A stretch of 64,000 nt of DNA, from assembly GCF_018873765.1 (NCBI RefSeq), contig NC_057916.1, forward strand, positions 30,417,501 to 30,481,500, in the 5' to 3' direction. Under the pieces are notes generated by a model, which was not told where the DNA came from, did not search any database, and saw only the letters and a program-made list of their open reading frames with translations. The first letter of the stretch is position 1, and the number at the start of each line of letters is the position of its first letter. Below, one piece after another: positions 1 through 9,866 of this stretch. Source of the stretch: Telopea speciosissima (Eukaryota; Streptophyta; Magnoliopsida; Proteales; Proteaceae). Made by a program: the position numbers and the translations under genes.

Positions 1-3000
1 ATGGTTGATAAACAGGTAGGAATCGAATCACCCACATTATGGGGTGATGCAAGCTCTCTGTTTCTTCAACATTGTTCAGGAATCTTTGATCTTGAGCATC
101 AGAAATGTGTGCAGATGAAACTGCTCAAGCACAAAAAGTGTAGGGAGGATACGAATGGCTGGAAGGATGTATGTGTGAGTTCAAGACGCATTCATACACT
201 AATATCACATGATTTCTGTGCTGAGGATACAAACTTAAATAATTTTATGCTGGAGTCTGGAGTGCATTGCCCTTTACAGCCTGCAGATTCTCTTGTATCT
301 ATGACTTGGAAAGGAGTTAAATGTGATAGGATTATTAATCTTCAAAATGAGGGACTCCATGCATCTCAGCCATTTGAAATGCAGCAAAGAAAACATTTGG
401 AGCAGAAGTTGGAGTTACAGACTAAAATAAAAAATGTGGATACTGTTAATAATTGGTTAAATTTCTCTGCTGGATTTGAGCTGTATGAAGCCCTCGGTCC
501 AGCTCATATTCAACAGGAATACAATGATGATGCTTGGGGCAAGGCATTGATGACAGAAACTGGTGTACCTGTAGAACCATTGGAGGGGATGGACATTAGT
601 CAGTTTAGATCAGAGTGTGGTTCTGATCATCTTCTCGAAGCAGTGGTAACCAATGCCTGCCTTGGTGTTAACAGTGTTAAAAGTGGGACTTCATTCTGTG
701 AATTATCAGAGTCAGTTGTGACAACTGAAAAATGCCCACAGACGTTTTTACGGGCTAAGCATGCTTGTGCGTCAACAGGGGGTCCAAATGGTGAGTTCTC
801 TCTTGTAGAGGATGCAAATGACAAGACTTCTACTAGGGGTTCAACAGAAGCACATGTAAGATCTCGAAAGGAATTATCTTCCACAACTCTCAGCACATGT
901 AGTGAACCGTTGCGTGGACAGGTGAAACCAGCTAAAGCTGGCAAAAAGAGGGCTAGACCTGGTGAAACTAGTAGACCTAGACCTAGGGACAGACAATTGA
1001 TCCAAGATCGTATTAAGGATCTCAGAGAGCTTGTGCCTAATGGTTTGAAGGTAATAGTTCTATTTGTGATGCTCATATATGCATCTCTTTTATTTAAAAG
1101 CTGGTCAGTGTCACCTTAATGTAAACTGAGTAGCTTTTGCCTATTGGTGGTTGCACAGTGCAGTATTGATTCACTTCTGGAGCACACAATCAAGCACATG
1201 CTCTTTCTACAGAGTGTTACTAAGTATGCTGATGACATAAAGAAGTGTGCCGAACCAATGGTAAGCATCATAGTGGGTGAAATTCCTTCAGATTCCTAGT
1301 TGTTGCCCCCAAACATGGCTATCATTTGGTGGTTGAGCATTTTGTGATGCTAGAATTTTTCCCAGATTGAGAGTGGTTCTTGCAAAGGAAGTGAAAATTG
1401 TCTTCTTGTTTTTTTCTCTCAAACCTATGGTTTATAGTATTCCCACCGGCACCCCCCCCCCTTTTTTTGCTTGGGGTTGGGTAGGACATATCCATGGTTC
1501 CTTAAGCTGGCCTGCTCAGTCCCCTAGTTTATTCTTCACACTCTTTTTTTATAACTTGGGGTTCATTAACATAGGTAGGCATGATCTATTTCCATAATTA
1601 ATTAGTGTATGGGAAAGGATACCAACAACAACAACTCAGCCTGATCCCAACTAAATGGGGTCGGCTACATGGATCTTAGAGAAAAATGAGGTCCTCACAA
1701 AGGGAAAGGAAAGTAAGAGGACTGAGGATTAAAAATGAAGATATGGGATAAGAAAAGTAAGTAATGGACAATGAAAAAATGAAAGTGAGAGGAAAGAGGA
1801 TAGCCCAGGAATTCAGGAAAATCTCAGCTACATGGCATCGATAACGTGGATCCTTGCCCTTGAATAGGCTCTATCTTAGGTCATACTTGGCACAAGACCC
1901 AGACTAAGCATGTCATTCTTCACAACCTCACCTATAGTCATTTTACGTCTGCCTCTAACTCTTTTAGCTCCTTCAATCGGCATCAGATCACTTCTCCTTA
2001 CTGGGGCGTCCCCAGGCCTCCGTTGCACATGGCCAAACCACCTTAGGCGACATTCTTGGAGCTTGTCGCTGATCGGGACAACTTTGAATGGGAAAGGAGA
2101 CCATGTTGGTTTAATCCCATTGCTGATCTGCATATATGAAACTTACACAATATTTTTGAATATGCAGTTGCAAGATCAGGGAATCGATTTACTAGGTTCT
2201 TACAGACCTGAATATGGTTCAAGCTGGGTTCTGGAGGTGGGAAGCCAGGCAGTTCGCCCAATAGTGGTGGAGAATCTGAACATGAATAGGCAGATACTTG
2301 TAGAGGTTTGTTATTGTTGAATATGCACAAATTTACCGACATTTCTTATTCATTGTTTTGCTGTGACATATTATTTCCCTGATATGCTGGTCAAATTGTT
2401 TAGATGTTGTGCGAGGAATGCAGCCTTTTCTTCGATATAGCAGATTCCCTCAGTGGTCTGGGTCTTACAATCTTAAAAGGTGTAATGGAAGTTCGTGGTG
2501 AAAAGACATGGGCATGCTTTGTCGTTGAGGTATGATTTTGATTGAAGATAATAGATTCTGTTTTATCATAGTTTGAGTGGATCCATTTCGTGTCCTTATT
2601 TTTGGTTAAACTGGGATTCTGTTGTCTTAGCTAGTAAGCTAATGCATCTCAAACAAATTAAAGTTTGTCTCTTTCTGCACAGTAGAAGTATATCAAACAT
2701 GTTCTGTTGTTGGAATTTGTAAATAAATGTCCATGCCCATTTCTGTAGACTGTCCATCAGATTGATTTGATTATTTTGCATGGCTTATCGAAGGGGTAGA
2801 CCAGCAATTTGATATTTTGGTTCTGTGCCTAAGCCAGGCATAACCGGATACTAGAATATGAAGAAATCTTTTTTCCTCTCTTTTGGTGTCGTTTCTCCGT
2901 TTTTTGTTTGTCATGGAGCAGCAGTGTTAAATTCCACTGAATGGGATGCAGAGTAACAAAGGCTTTCATAGGATGGACATCTTGTGGTCACTTATGCCGT

Positions 3001-3026
3001 TGTTGCAGCCCAAGACAAAGATCTAA
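1..3026 (+). CDS. LHW-like bHLH transcription factor, 3' part of gene (5 exons)
   Basis: Nuclear bHLH regulator of the LONESOME HIGHWAY type; known members pair with TMO5-type bHLHs to control vascular cell divisions. Exons by splice sites and frame: 1-1050, 1159-1260, 2168-2305, 2404-2529, 2952-3026 (stop TAA); all junctions are phase 0. Exon 1 is open from base 1, so the real start is upstream and the ATG at base 1 is chance. Visible motifs: HLLEAVV near residue 211 (family acidic motif), the basic region KKRARPGE...RPRPRDRQLIQDRI near 318-340, helix 1 ending NGLK at the first intron, helix 2 starting CSIDSLLEHT, then an ACT-like C-terminus (SSWVLEVGSQ, RQILVEMLCEE, GLTILKGVMEV, HRMDILWSL). 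No frameshift is seen. Exon 4 and 5 boundaries were placed by homology known for the family. Family is certain; whether it is LHW or an LHL paralogue is open. Confidence 0.88.
1620..2087 (-). mobile_element. 5'-truncated RTE-type LINE in LHW-like intron 2
   Basis: The minus strand encodes the C-terminus of an RTE/BovB-like reverse transcriptase (RLRWFGHVQRR, then KRVRGRRKMTI, ending SLGLVPSMT). The element ends, in its own orientation, in a short GTT repeat (plus strand ACCAACAACAACAAC at 1621), as RTE LINEs do. It is flanked by an 11-bp duplication ATGGGAAAGGA at 1609-1619 and 2088-2098, which fixes the borders. It lies wholly within the intron between the helix 2 exon and the ACT-like exon and should be spliced out. 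Confidence 0.85.
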
Positions 3027-3605
3027 TGGCTACTGCTTTGACAGTTCTGGGATGATGGTCCAGAAGGTTTTGCGTGTAATTTCTAGCAATCATCTTCAAA
3101 GTATCACCGTTGGTGTTTCTGAATCATGCACCTCTCTCTGTTGAGCTATCTGGTATCCCTCCAAATCCAAAAAAAAAAAAAAAAAAAGACATACCAGTTG
3201 TCTCTTGTTACATTTAAGTGTGAAGGTGACCTACTCTACTCTGCTGCTTGATGGTTTAGTGATTGCAAATTCGGAACCAAAACACATTGCAAGTGTATTA
3301 AGTAAGATCTTCATATTTCTGGTTAAGTAAGATCTTCATTTATGTTGGCATATTTTGATTTGTCCTTGATTATTATAGACAGTAAATTTATTATGGATAT
3401 TACCATATTGGGCTGGGTCATTGAGTGAAATGGCGAATTCCCGGCATCTCTAGAGAGGTTTCTTTTAGAACTAAGTTTGATTGTACACAAATTGTCTCAA
3501 GAGCAAACGAAAATTGTACATGAGTGAATATATATATTTACTGAAATGCTATAGAGGAAAATATTTGTCTCACTATAATTAATTTATTCTTCAGTTTTCC
3601 AACTC
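3027..3605. other. LHW-like 3' flank and intergenic spacer
   Basis: No gene. Holds the 3' UTR of the LHW-like gene, an A tract at about 3171-3187, and a block at about 3398-3490 that is also found downstream of dioxygenase copy C at 11,362-11,450. The two genes (LHW-like, plus; dioxygenase A, minus) converge here. Confidence 0.6.
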
Positions 3606-6106
3606 CTAGGAGTCTAGGACCTTAATTAGTATCGCTATTTTTTTTTCTTCTGAACTTGAAGTTTGCAACGCAGAAGTGCCATCAAGTCCCTTTGCTAGGT
3701 AGCGTAAAGTGTATTCTGTGACGGTGGTTTCCCTGTAGATGGGGGTATTGTCCTTACATAGCAACTCCTTGATAGGCCCATAGATCTTCGTTGATGGTTG
3801 ATAACTTGTAGTGAAGAAGCATGCCAGCGATAGTCTTGGGCCTACTTTGTGGGCCAATACTCGATGTTCAGCACTTTTAAACTTATCATTGGATATAAGC
3901 TGCCACAACCACAATATCAATCAGACAAAATTACAATTAAAACTAACCACACCATTAAGTTTGTTTTTGGGTAGCTCATCCTAGGTACCAATTTCATAGC
4001 TTTAGAAATTAAATTGGAATTGGCAGACCCTGATTCCAGGTTTTGAACCTTGCCCAGCTTTGGCCAAGAATTAGGTAAGTTCCTTAATCCTGTAATCTAA
4101 TAACTTTGTTGTGGGGAGAGCGGGTGTTATGAATATGGATTTAGGGGATATGATTAGATTAATTAGGTTGTTTGTTGATTAGTTAGGTTGTTGTTACAAA
4201 GGGTTGGTTGTATTACCCCTATAAAAGGGATTTCCTTGTATTCATTGAGTATGAAAAGAATGAAGAAATTAGTTTAGTTTGTCTCTCTCAGTTCCCTCTT
4301 CTTAGGAATCCCTCCCTGACTCGAAATAATGAGAAAATCCCAATTGGTGCTTTCATTGATCCTCTGCTTCCCGTTTCCTTTGCTTTCATCCTTCCAGGTC
4401 TTTCATTCCAATGGGTTTGTTCTCCGAGGACAACAGGTTGGTTCTCCTTTTCCGGTCACTGGAACGACCCAAATCATGCGTTCCTTCCATGTCTTGAAGA
4501 TGCAATCTACAAGGAGCAAGAGAGGATTTATAGTGTTGATCTTGTGGCAGTTGAAGATTTTGGTTCAATGGCCGATCTTGAACCTTACTTGGCATTATCT
4601 GGAGCATCTGTGGCAGAGATCTCTTCCATTTCCATGGTTGTGTTGTCATCCACCCCTATAGTTCTCGCTGCTTCTGCAGAAATTTCAGTCACCACTGCCG
4701 TTGATCAACAAACAAACTAATTAATCTAATCAACTAATCTAATCATATCCCCTAATTCCATATTCATAACAGCGGGGTGGTTGGATGGGAAGAAGCCATA
4801 ATCCAAGAGAGATTTTTCTGTCTTTCAAAGGCTTAAAAGCCAAGAAGTTAGTAGGAAACTTCTTGTACTCCTGAGTAAGATCTTCTGTATTTTGCTTCTC
4901 CAACCACATTAGAAGCAGGATTTTAGAATCCCGTTAAAATCTGAAGAGCAAGAACTTAGCCAAACATGTACTTAATCGACGACGACAGTATGATTTAGGT
5001 GTAAGAAACAGAGACACTTGCCTGCAAAAGATCACCTATGTTCACAATCAGAGCTCCAGGTGTGGGGGGAACATCAACCCATTGGTTCTGATGAAGAACT
5101 TGGAGGCCACCAATATGGTCTTGTAGAAGGACTGTGAGGAAACCACTGTCAGCATGCTTACTGGCGCCCATCGTCACTTCTGGTTCAGGGCATGCAGGAT
5201 AGTAGTGACAGATAAGGAGATGTCCATCATCACAACTCATCTCCCTCAGGTGATTAGGATTTAGCCCCAAAGCCTCTGATAGTAATTCGAACAAGATAAT
5301 CCCCAATCTTTTAACTTGATCCGAGTATTCTATCAATATATCTCTACAGATTAATCAGATCAGATAGACAAACTCAGTTGAACAGAAAAAAAAAAAAAAG
5401 GGATGATCACATAGTACATCCAAACACTTGAAATGTTAAGTAGTGGTTGTAATGAAGGTAGGTGAGAATATTATTGGACTCCTGGGGCGAAATCCATGAT
5501 GATGTTGAGCTTATATAAATCACTGATTCACCATTTTGAATTTGGAAGTTCACTTTGATCAATAAAACGTTTAACACTAGCACTGGAAAGATCACTTACC
5601 TGCAAGCCTCAGGCAACTCTTCGGGGTTGAGAGGTTGAGGACCCATGACGCAAAAAAAAAGTGTCCCTCCAATTAGCAGCGGTAGAGCTGTAGAGATCGA
5701 AATTGGAATTGTATGCAACCCTTTTGTTGGCATATTCCCTGGTGTAGAACTGTTTCTTCACTTCCGTGTCTTGCTCGTAAAACCTTTTAATCCCTTGCAG
5801 CGTCTCATCCAGAACAGTTTGAGGGATCCCATGATTCACCACTTGGAAGAACCCCCATTCTTTCCTTAAAGTTAGATCTTTATGGATGACGCCGTCCCCC
5901 AAATCTATGATCGGAACCCTGAGGTGGGTTTGACTGTGGCTGTGGATAGATCCAGGCGATCCTTCATGGAGGGCATTAGGAGAGTGGACGAAAATACGAG
6001 GTACCTTCACAACCCCAGTGTCTACCAATCCCTTCACACCAGCTTTAGTATCATCAAATTCCCTCAACTCTTTGCTCCGGTCATAAGTAACTGATAAAAT
6101 TACCTC
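3606..6106 (-). pseudogene. 2-oxoglutarate/Fe(II) dioxygenase copy A, damaged
   Basis: ACC-oxidase-homologue (DOXC) family member on the minus strand. Exon 1 ends at 5600, exon 2 is 5343-5022, exon 3 is 3899-3606. Exon 2 has the HAD iron ligands ([10 protein letters not shown]) and exon 3 the distal His (AEHRVL) and the RLS form of the RxS motif. Defects: no ATG precedes TYDRSKELREF (an in-frame stop lies just upstream, so the usual start residues are gone); about a dozen residues are missing before [12 protein letters not shown] (the helix kept as [11 protein letters not shown] in the sister copies); nine T instead of eight after WRDT near 5652 shift the frame; and the last residues run out of frame into a longer tail. 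Intron 2 (GC-AG) holds a 647-bp insertion. More diverged from copies C-F than they are from each other. It could be transcribed, but no full enzyme is expected unless the homopolymer change is an assembly error. Confidence 0.8.
4125..4771. mobile_element. Small LTR-like (TRIM-like) element in intron 2 of copy A
   Basis: Begins TGTTATGAATATGGA and ends with the inverted match TCCATATTCATAACA; the inverted ends extend over about 40 bp (GGGGATATGATTAGATT also repeats inverted). A 5-bp duplication GCGGG flanks it (4120-4124 and 4772-4776). TG...CA ends and a 5-bp duplication fit an LTR-derived element; inside are a TATAAAAGG box at about 4221 and ATTGGTGCTTTCATTG at 4341, similar to the start of some retrotransposon internal regions. 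Long inverted ends are unusual for an LTR, so the class is uncertain. A 170-codon open frame inside starts at a non-ATG codon and matches nothing I recognise. Confidence 0.65.
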
Positions 6107-6720
6107 CTCTTGGGTGCCTTAAACTACCATTTTAGTAATGTACTTTGTTACTTGTAAGAACAATACTGTGACAATGACCAACCCAGATCGAGCTCTTGGA
6201 AATCCTCCTATATGTGCAACTGTGCAAGGTAAGGAGACATCCAGACCTGTTGTTTGCTCGTATTCTAAATTTTGACAGGCAAGAAGAGATCAGAGATAGA
6301 TAATGGTGGGCGTGGGATGGTGTCGTTCAAATTTGACACGCCTCTCATGTATAGAGATCGAATAGGGATCGTGGATGGAGATACCACAATAATACCGAAT
6401 CGACATCACAGTTACGTCAGTCTAGCATCGTCGGGACTCGGAACGAGACCACACTTATCTCCGTAACAAATAGAAAATAGGCAATGTCCCTGGTAGTAAC
6501 GTTCTTCGTTCAATGCACAGACAGTCAGACACTACTGCCCTACATTTGTATAATATATAGATAATGCTGGTCGGTGGCTGCTAGACTGATAGAACCATGG
6601 TTCAGCTTTGACTTTAATCAGAGAGGACAAAAGAGTGTATGTCTATTATATCTACCATTACTCAACAATGTCCCGGGAATCGTGACCACACACATCCAAA
6701 GTAATAAATAAATAAAGAAA
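6107..6720. other. 5' flank of dioxygenase copy A
   Basis: No gene. Upstream (minus-strand promoter) side of copy A. Much of it, e.g. ATTTTAG.AATGTACTTTG at 6129 and CGCCTCTCATGT at 6340, recurs at 14.0-15.4 kb, showing that this flank has been duplicated without its gene. Confidence 0.6.
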
Positions 6721-6947
6721 GGATAATTTACGAAATATCCCTTGAAAATAGAATTAATCTCAAGTCACCCTCTTTTATTTGAAAATGCTCAGAAAACCTC
6801 TTTCATTAGAACCCTATATTACAAATTAGTCTCTACCTTTAATTTTAAATGGTTAACTGATGAAATTAGCTAGTTAAATTTATTTAAAACCCTAAACTAT
6901 CCTTAATTGGTGTATAGTTACAATTTTACCTTTAAATCTAAAAAACC

Positions 6948-7044
<97 letters not shown>

Positions 7045-8054
7045 AGTTAAAACAAAAAATCAAAAAAAAATATTCCCTCTCCTTCCCTAAATTGCTAAAT
7101 CGAATGGAATTAGGTTTTAACAACCACCATCGTAGTCTCTTGTAGCGACCAAACTAGAGGCCGATGACTAAGCTCAGACACGGCGAACGACCATCAGGAT
7201 TTGACGGCCATAACTCCAGCCTCAGATGCCGGTGAAATAAAAAATAAAAAAAAAAGGCTTGAAACGCCCTTTTATCCCTGTTCCGGTACGATCCCTTCTA
7301 AAATCTGCACCTAGTTGCCTTTCCTCGTAACCCTAGATTTCTCCCAGAACAATCTCAACTGCAGCTTGTATTGCTTTTTGCTTCGTTTTATCGTCGGTCA
7401 TGGTCAGGTTCTTCAGGACCACCTTCTGTTAAAAATTCCACCAAACCCAAAAAAAGGTTGGAGAAGAGAAAGAGTGGATAAGATTACTCTGATACATCAA
7501 TGTAACAAAAAAGAAAAATTAAGAAATGGATAGAGAAGGATAGAGTACCTGTGCCATTTGATTTAAGGTTGGAGAAGATTGGAGATTGGAAGTAAATTAG
7601 GTGAAGCTCAAAATTAAGAATGCTTAGTAGATGGTGTGAACACTTGGGGAAGAAAGACGATTGAGAAGAAATTGTAGAAATGAGAATGGGTAAAGCTCGT
7701 TTCATTCATATTTATTGCACATGGTAATGGTGGTAATGGTGGTGGTGGCTGAGGCAATGGTGGTTGTAATGGTGGAGGTGATTTAGGGTAGAATTGGGAA
7801 TGTCAAAATTGGTATCCTAAATATAATTTACAAGCATTCGGTATCTAAGGTGTATTTTCAACAAACATTGGGTATCTAAATTGTCATTGTTTATCATATT
7901 TTTGTTGAGGTTAAAATTATCTTTTCACTTTTTTGTTCGACGTAAGCTAACACTGTTATTGACATACTGTAGAGGAGAATAGATGACTATTTTCAAATAA
8001 GAGGGGGTGACTTGAGATTCATTCTATTTTCAAGGGGTGTTTTGTAAATTATCC
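6721..8054. mobile_element. Non-autonomous Mutator-like element (about 1.33 kb)
   Basis: Terminal inverted repeats of about 65-70 bp: left starts GGATAATTTACGAAATA, right end read inverted starts GGATAATTTACAAAACA; both continue through CTTGAAAATAGAAT and TCAAGTCACC. Flanked by a 9-bp duplication with one mismatch (ATAAAGAAA 6712-6720, ATAAAAAAA 8055-8063), the size typical of Mutator-like elements. No transposase frame inside. It contains a long TA repeat and otherwise low-complexity DNA. It lies about 70 bp upstream of the start codon remnant of copy B. Confidence 0.82.
6953..7041. repeat. (TA)n microsatellite
   Basis: About 88 bp of near-perfect TA dinucleotides inside the Mutator-like element. 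Confidence 0.95.
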
Positions 8055-8250
8055 ATAAAAAAATAAATGAGGGGGGAGAGGTTGGAGGGAAGATAAGAAG
8101 AGAGAAAAATAGTAAAGAAAATGAAGGCCGTTTCAGGCGATAGTACCCCGTAACTTCTACAATGCCCTTGATGTCCACTTCCGTCTCCATGAAGCAGAGT
8201 CCTTTTGGCATCCATATCGAATCATTCTCACTCTCACCCAATTGAGTTTT

Positions 8251-8383
8251 TTTTCGGTAGGTCATTCTATTATATTGGGGAAGGGGAGATGTGAATCAGG
8301 AGACTTGAACTCAATATCTTCTTGTAGCAATGGGCTTCCACACATGACCTGCTACCAAGTATGCTAGGCACTTGAACTCAGAC
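8251..8383 (-). mobile_element. tRNA-derived SINE inside copy B
   Basis: On the minus strand it has a pol III A box (TAGCATACTTGG) and B box (GTTCAAGTC) in the right order, and ends in an A tract (plus strand TTTTTTTT at 8247-8254). A 15-bp duplication of host exon, ACCCAAYTGAGTTTT, flanks it (8236-8250 and 8384-8398, one mismatch). The interrupted exon sequence resumes after it. Confidence 0.75.
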
Positions 8384-8720
8384 CCAACTGAGTTTTCCAG
8401 TCATAGACCTGTAAGAATGCATCACTGACAATAAAGTCTCGAGTCGAAGGAATGAAGTGGTTGACCAAGTTCGGAAGGCGTCAGAGACATGGGGTTTCTT
8501 CCGGGTGATGAATCATGGGATCCCTGCCAGTATATTGAAGGAGATGCTACAAGGCGTTCGAAGGTTTTTGAACCAGACACCAAGTTGAAGAAACAATTAT
8601 ATTCGCGGGATGCCAACAACGGGGGAGGGTTGGATACAACAACAATTTCTCTCTCTATACTTCACCCTCTACCAATTGGAGGGACTCCTTGTGGTGCTTC
8701 ATGTCTCCTCCCCCTATCAA

Positions 8721-8898
8721 CGAACCGTTATCGTCTACGGTTCCCTGATCGGTGCGGTTCCCTAATGCCTCTCACAAGAGGGGGGTGGGACCCATCCGAG
8801 GCACCTGTTCGAACACTCTGCCCGGGTGGGATCCACCCTCCTCTTGTGAGAGGTACTAAGAAACCGCATCGGTCAGGGAACCGCATACGATAAAAATT
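8721..8898. mobile_element. 178-bp MITE in copy B
   Basis: Nearly all of its length is an inverted repeat (left TACGGTTCCCTGATCGG, right read inverted ATGCGGTTCCCTGACCG; CTCTCACAAGAGG in both arms). A perfect 9-bp duplication CCCTATCAA flanks it (8712-8720 and 8899-8907) and, when removed, restores the family exon sequence. The outermost bases of the arms have diverged. The 9-bp duplication suggests Mutator-like mobilisation. Confidence 0.8.
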
Positions 8899-8935
8899 CC
8901 CTATCAACCCTAATGAATTGCCTCCAGTTTGCAGG

Positions 8936-9866
8936 TAGGTATATGTTAGAATAAGGTGTTAAAGTTATTAGACTTATGTGCTTCTTCTTCCGGATCTTAT
9001 CTCTAGCTTGCCAAAGAGCCTCAGGAGCTGTGCTTGCCTAGACATGGGGCTGCGTGCAATTACCGTCTTACCCCCACTCGGACAAGACGTTTGGGCAGGG
9101 GTAAGACGGACATTACGCACAGCACCATGTCGTGGCAGCACAAGTCCTACCGGCAGTTCGGCAATAGAGGATCCAAATTCCTGCTTCTACACTATTGAGT
9201 AACCTTCCTTGAACGAATGAATGATGCCAATAAGAACCAAAGTGTTGCTGAAGATGAAATACACAAATAGTATTGGTTGAGTTGTGTTTAAACAGACACT
9301 TTTCATAAGGTCTAAAACATCCCATTTGATTGCAATCAGGGTTCTTGCATTTTACCTCTAAGATAAAACAACCATATACTCTAATGCACAGTCTTCGATT
9401 AATGGGAAAGTAACAATAGGCCCACTAAACTTAATGCAATCCGAAATGGTAGGATTCCGTACTCATATACTTTTGCAAAGGCAACACAAAACAGAAATTC
9501 GAACAGGGAAGGGGTATTCTCTAGGTAGCTTTCACAGGAATCAAAAGTGTTTTGTTGGATGCACAACCCATATATATATGCGGAGACAGGGATGTAACCG
9601 TCAACAAAGTGGGAGTGTAAAGGGCGTATAATAAATATGTCATGGGAGTGAACTATGATATACAATTCAATCCATTGTGCCATCATATCTTTATTTTATT
9701 ATGTTTTTTCTTTTCTTGACGACTGACGTGCAAGAATATATAGTTCGTCTCCCTTAGTAACATTTACTTGTTAATTCTATACCTAATACATCCACACTCC
9801 AAAACATAAATAAATAAAAGGGGAGAGGGGGAGGAGTGAAGAAGGAGAAGAAAAAGAGTAGCGAAA
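8936..9866. other. Intergenic, with hairpin MITE and promoter of copy C
   Basis: No gene. A hairpin element of about 115 bp at 9030-9146 (CCGTCTTACCCC in both arms, inverted, plus flanking GACATGG arms). From about 9580 the sequence (GTAACCGTCAACAAAGTGGG) matches segments at 25.6 and 48.2 kb, a shared upstream block of this dioxygenase family. The purine-rich leader just before the copy C start (9820-9866) resembles that of copies B, D, E. Confidence 0.6.

Larger units (their letters stand above)
8121..8935 (+). pseudogene. 2-OG dioxygenase copy B, exon 1 remnant
   Basis: Starts ATGAAGGCCGTTTCAGGCG, then jumps to the PRIF-like segment: roughly 100 bp found in the sister copies ([20 protein letters not shown]) are deleted. 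Further on it matches the family nucleotide for nucleotide ([15 protein letters not shown] region at about 8460, QGVRR region at about 8550) but carries several frame changes. A SINE sits at 8251-8383 and a small inverted-repeat element at 8721-8898. The exon-end TTTGCAG|GTAGGTAT splice donor survives at 8935. No exon 2 or 3 follows before copy C. Dead gene fragment. Confidence 0.8.

Noticed and set aside
1-3. ATG at the first base as start of the bHLH protein
   Set aside because: The window simply begins on an ATG in frame; LHW-type proteins have a long N-terminal region before this point.
627-1076. 149-codon minus-strand open frame
   Set aside because: It is the shadow of the bHLH exon on the other strand and has no family features.
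4208-4720. 170-codon open frame in the TRIM-like element as a gene
   Set aside because: It starts at a TTG codon and has no recognisable domain; the element is non-autonomous.
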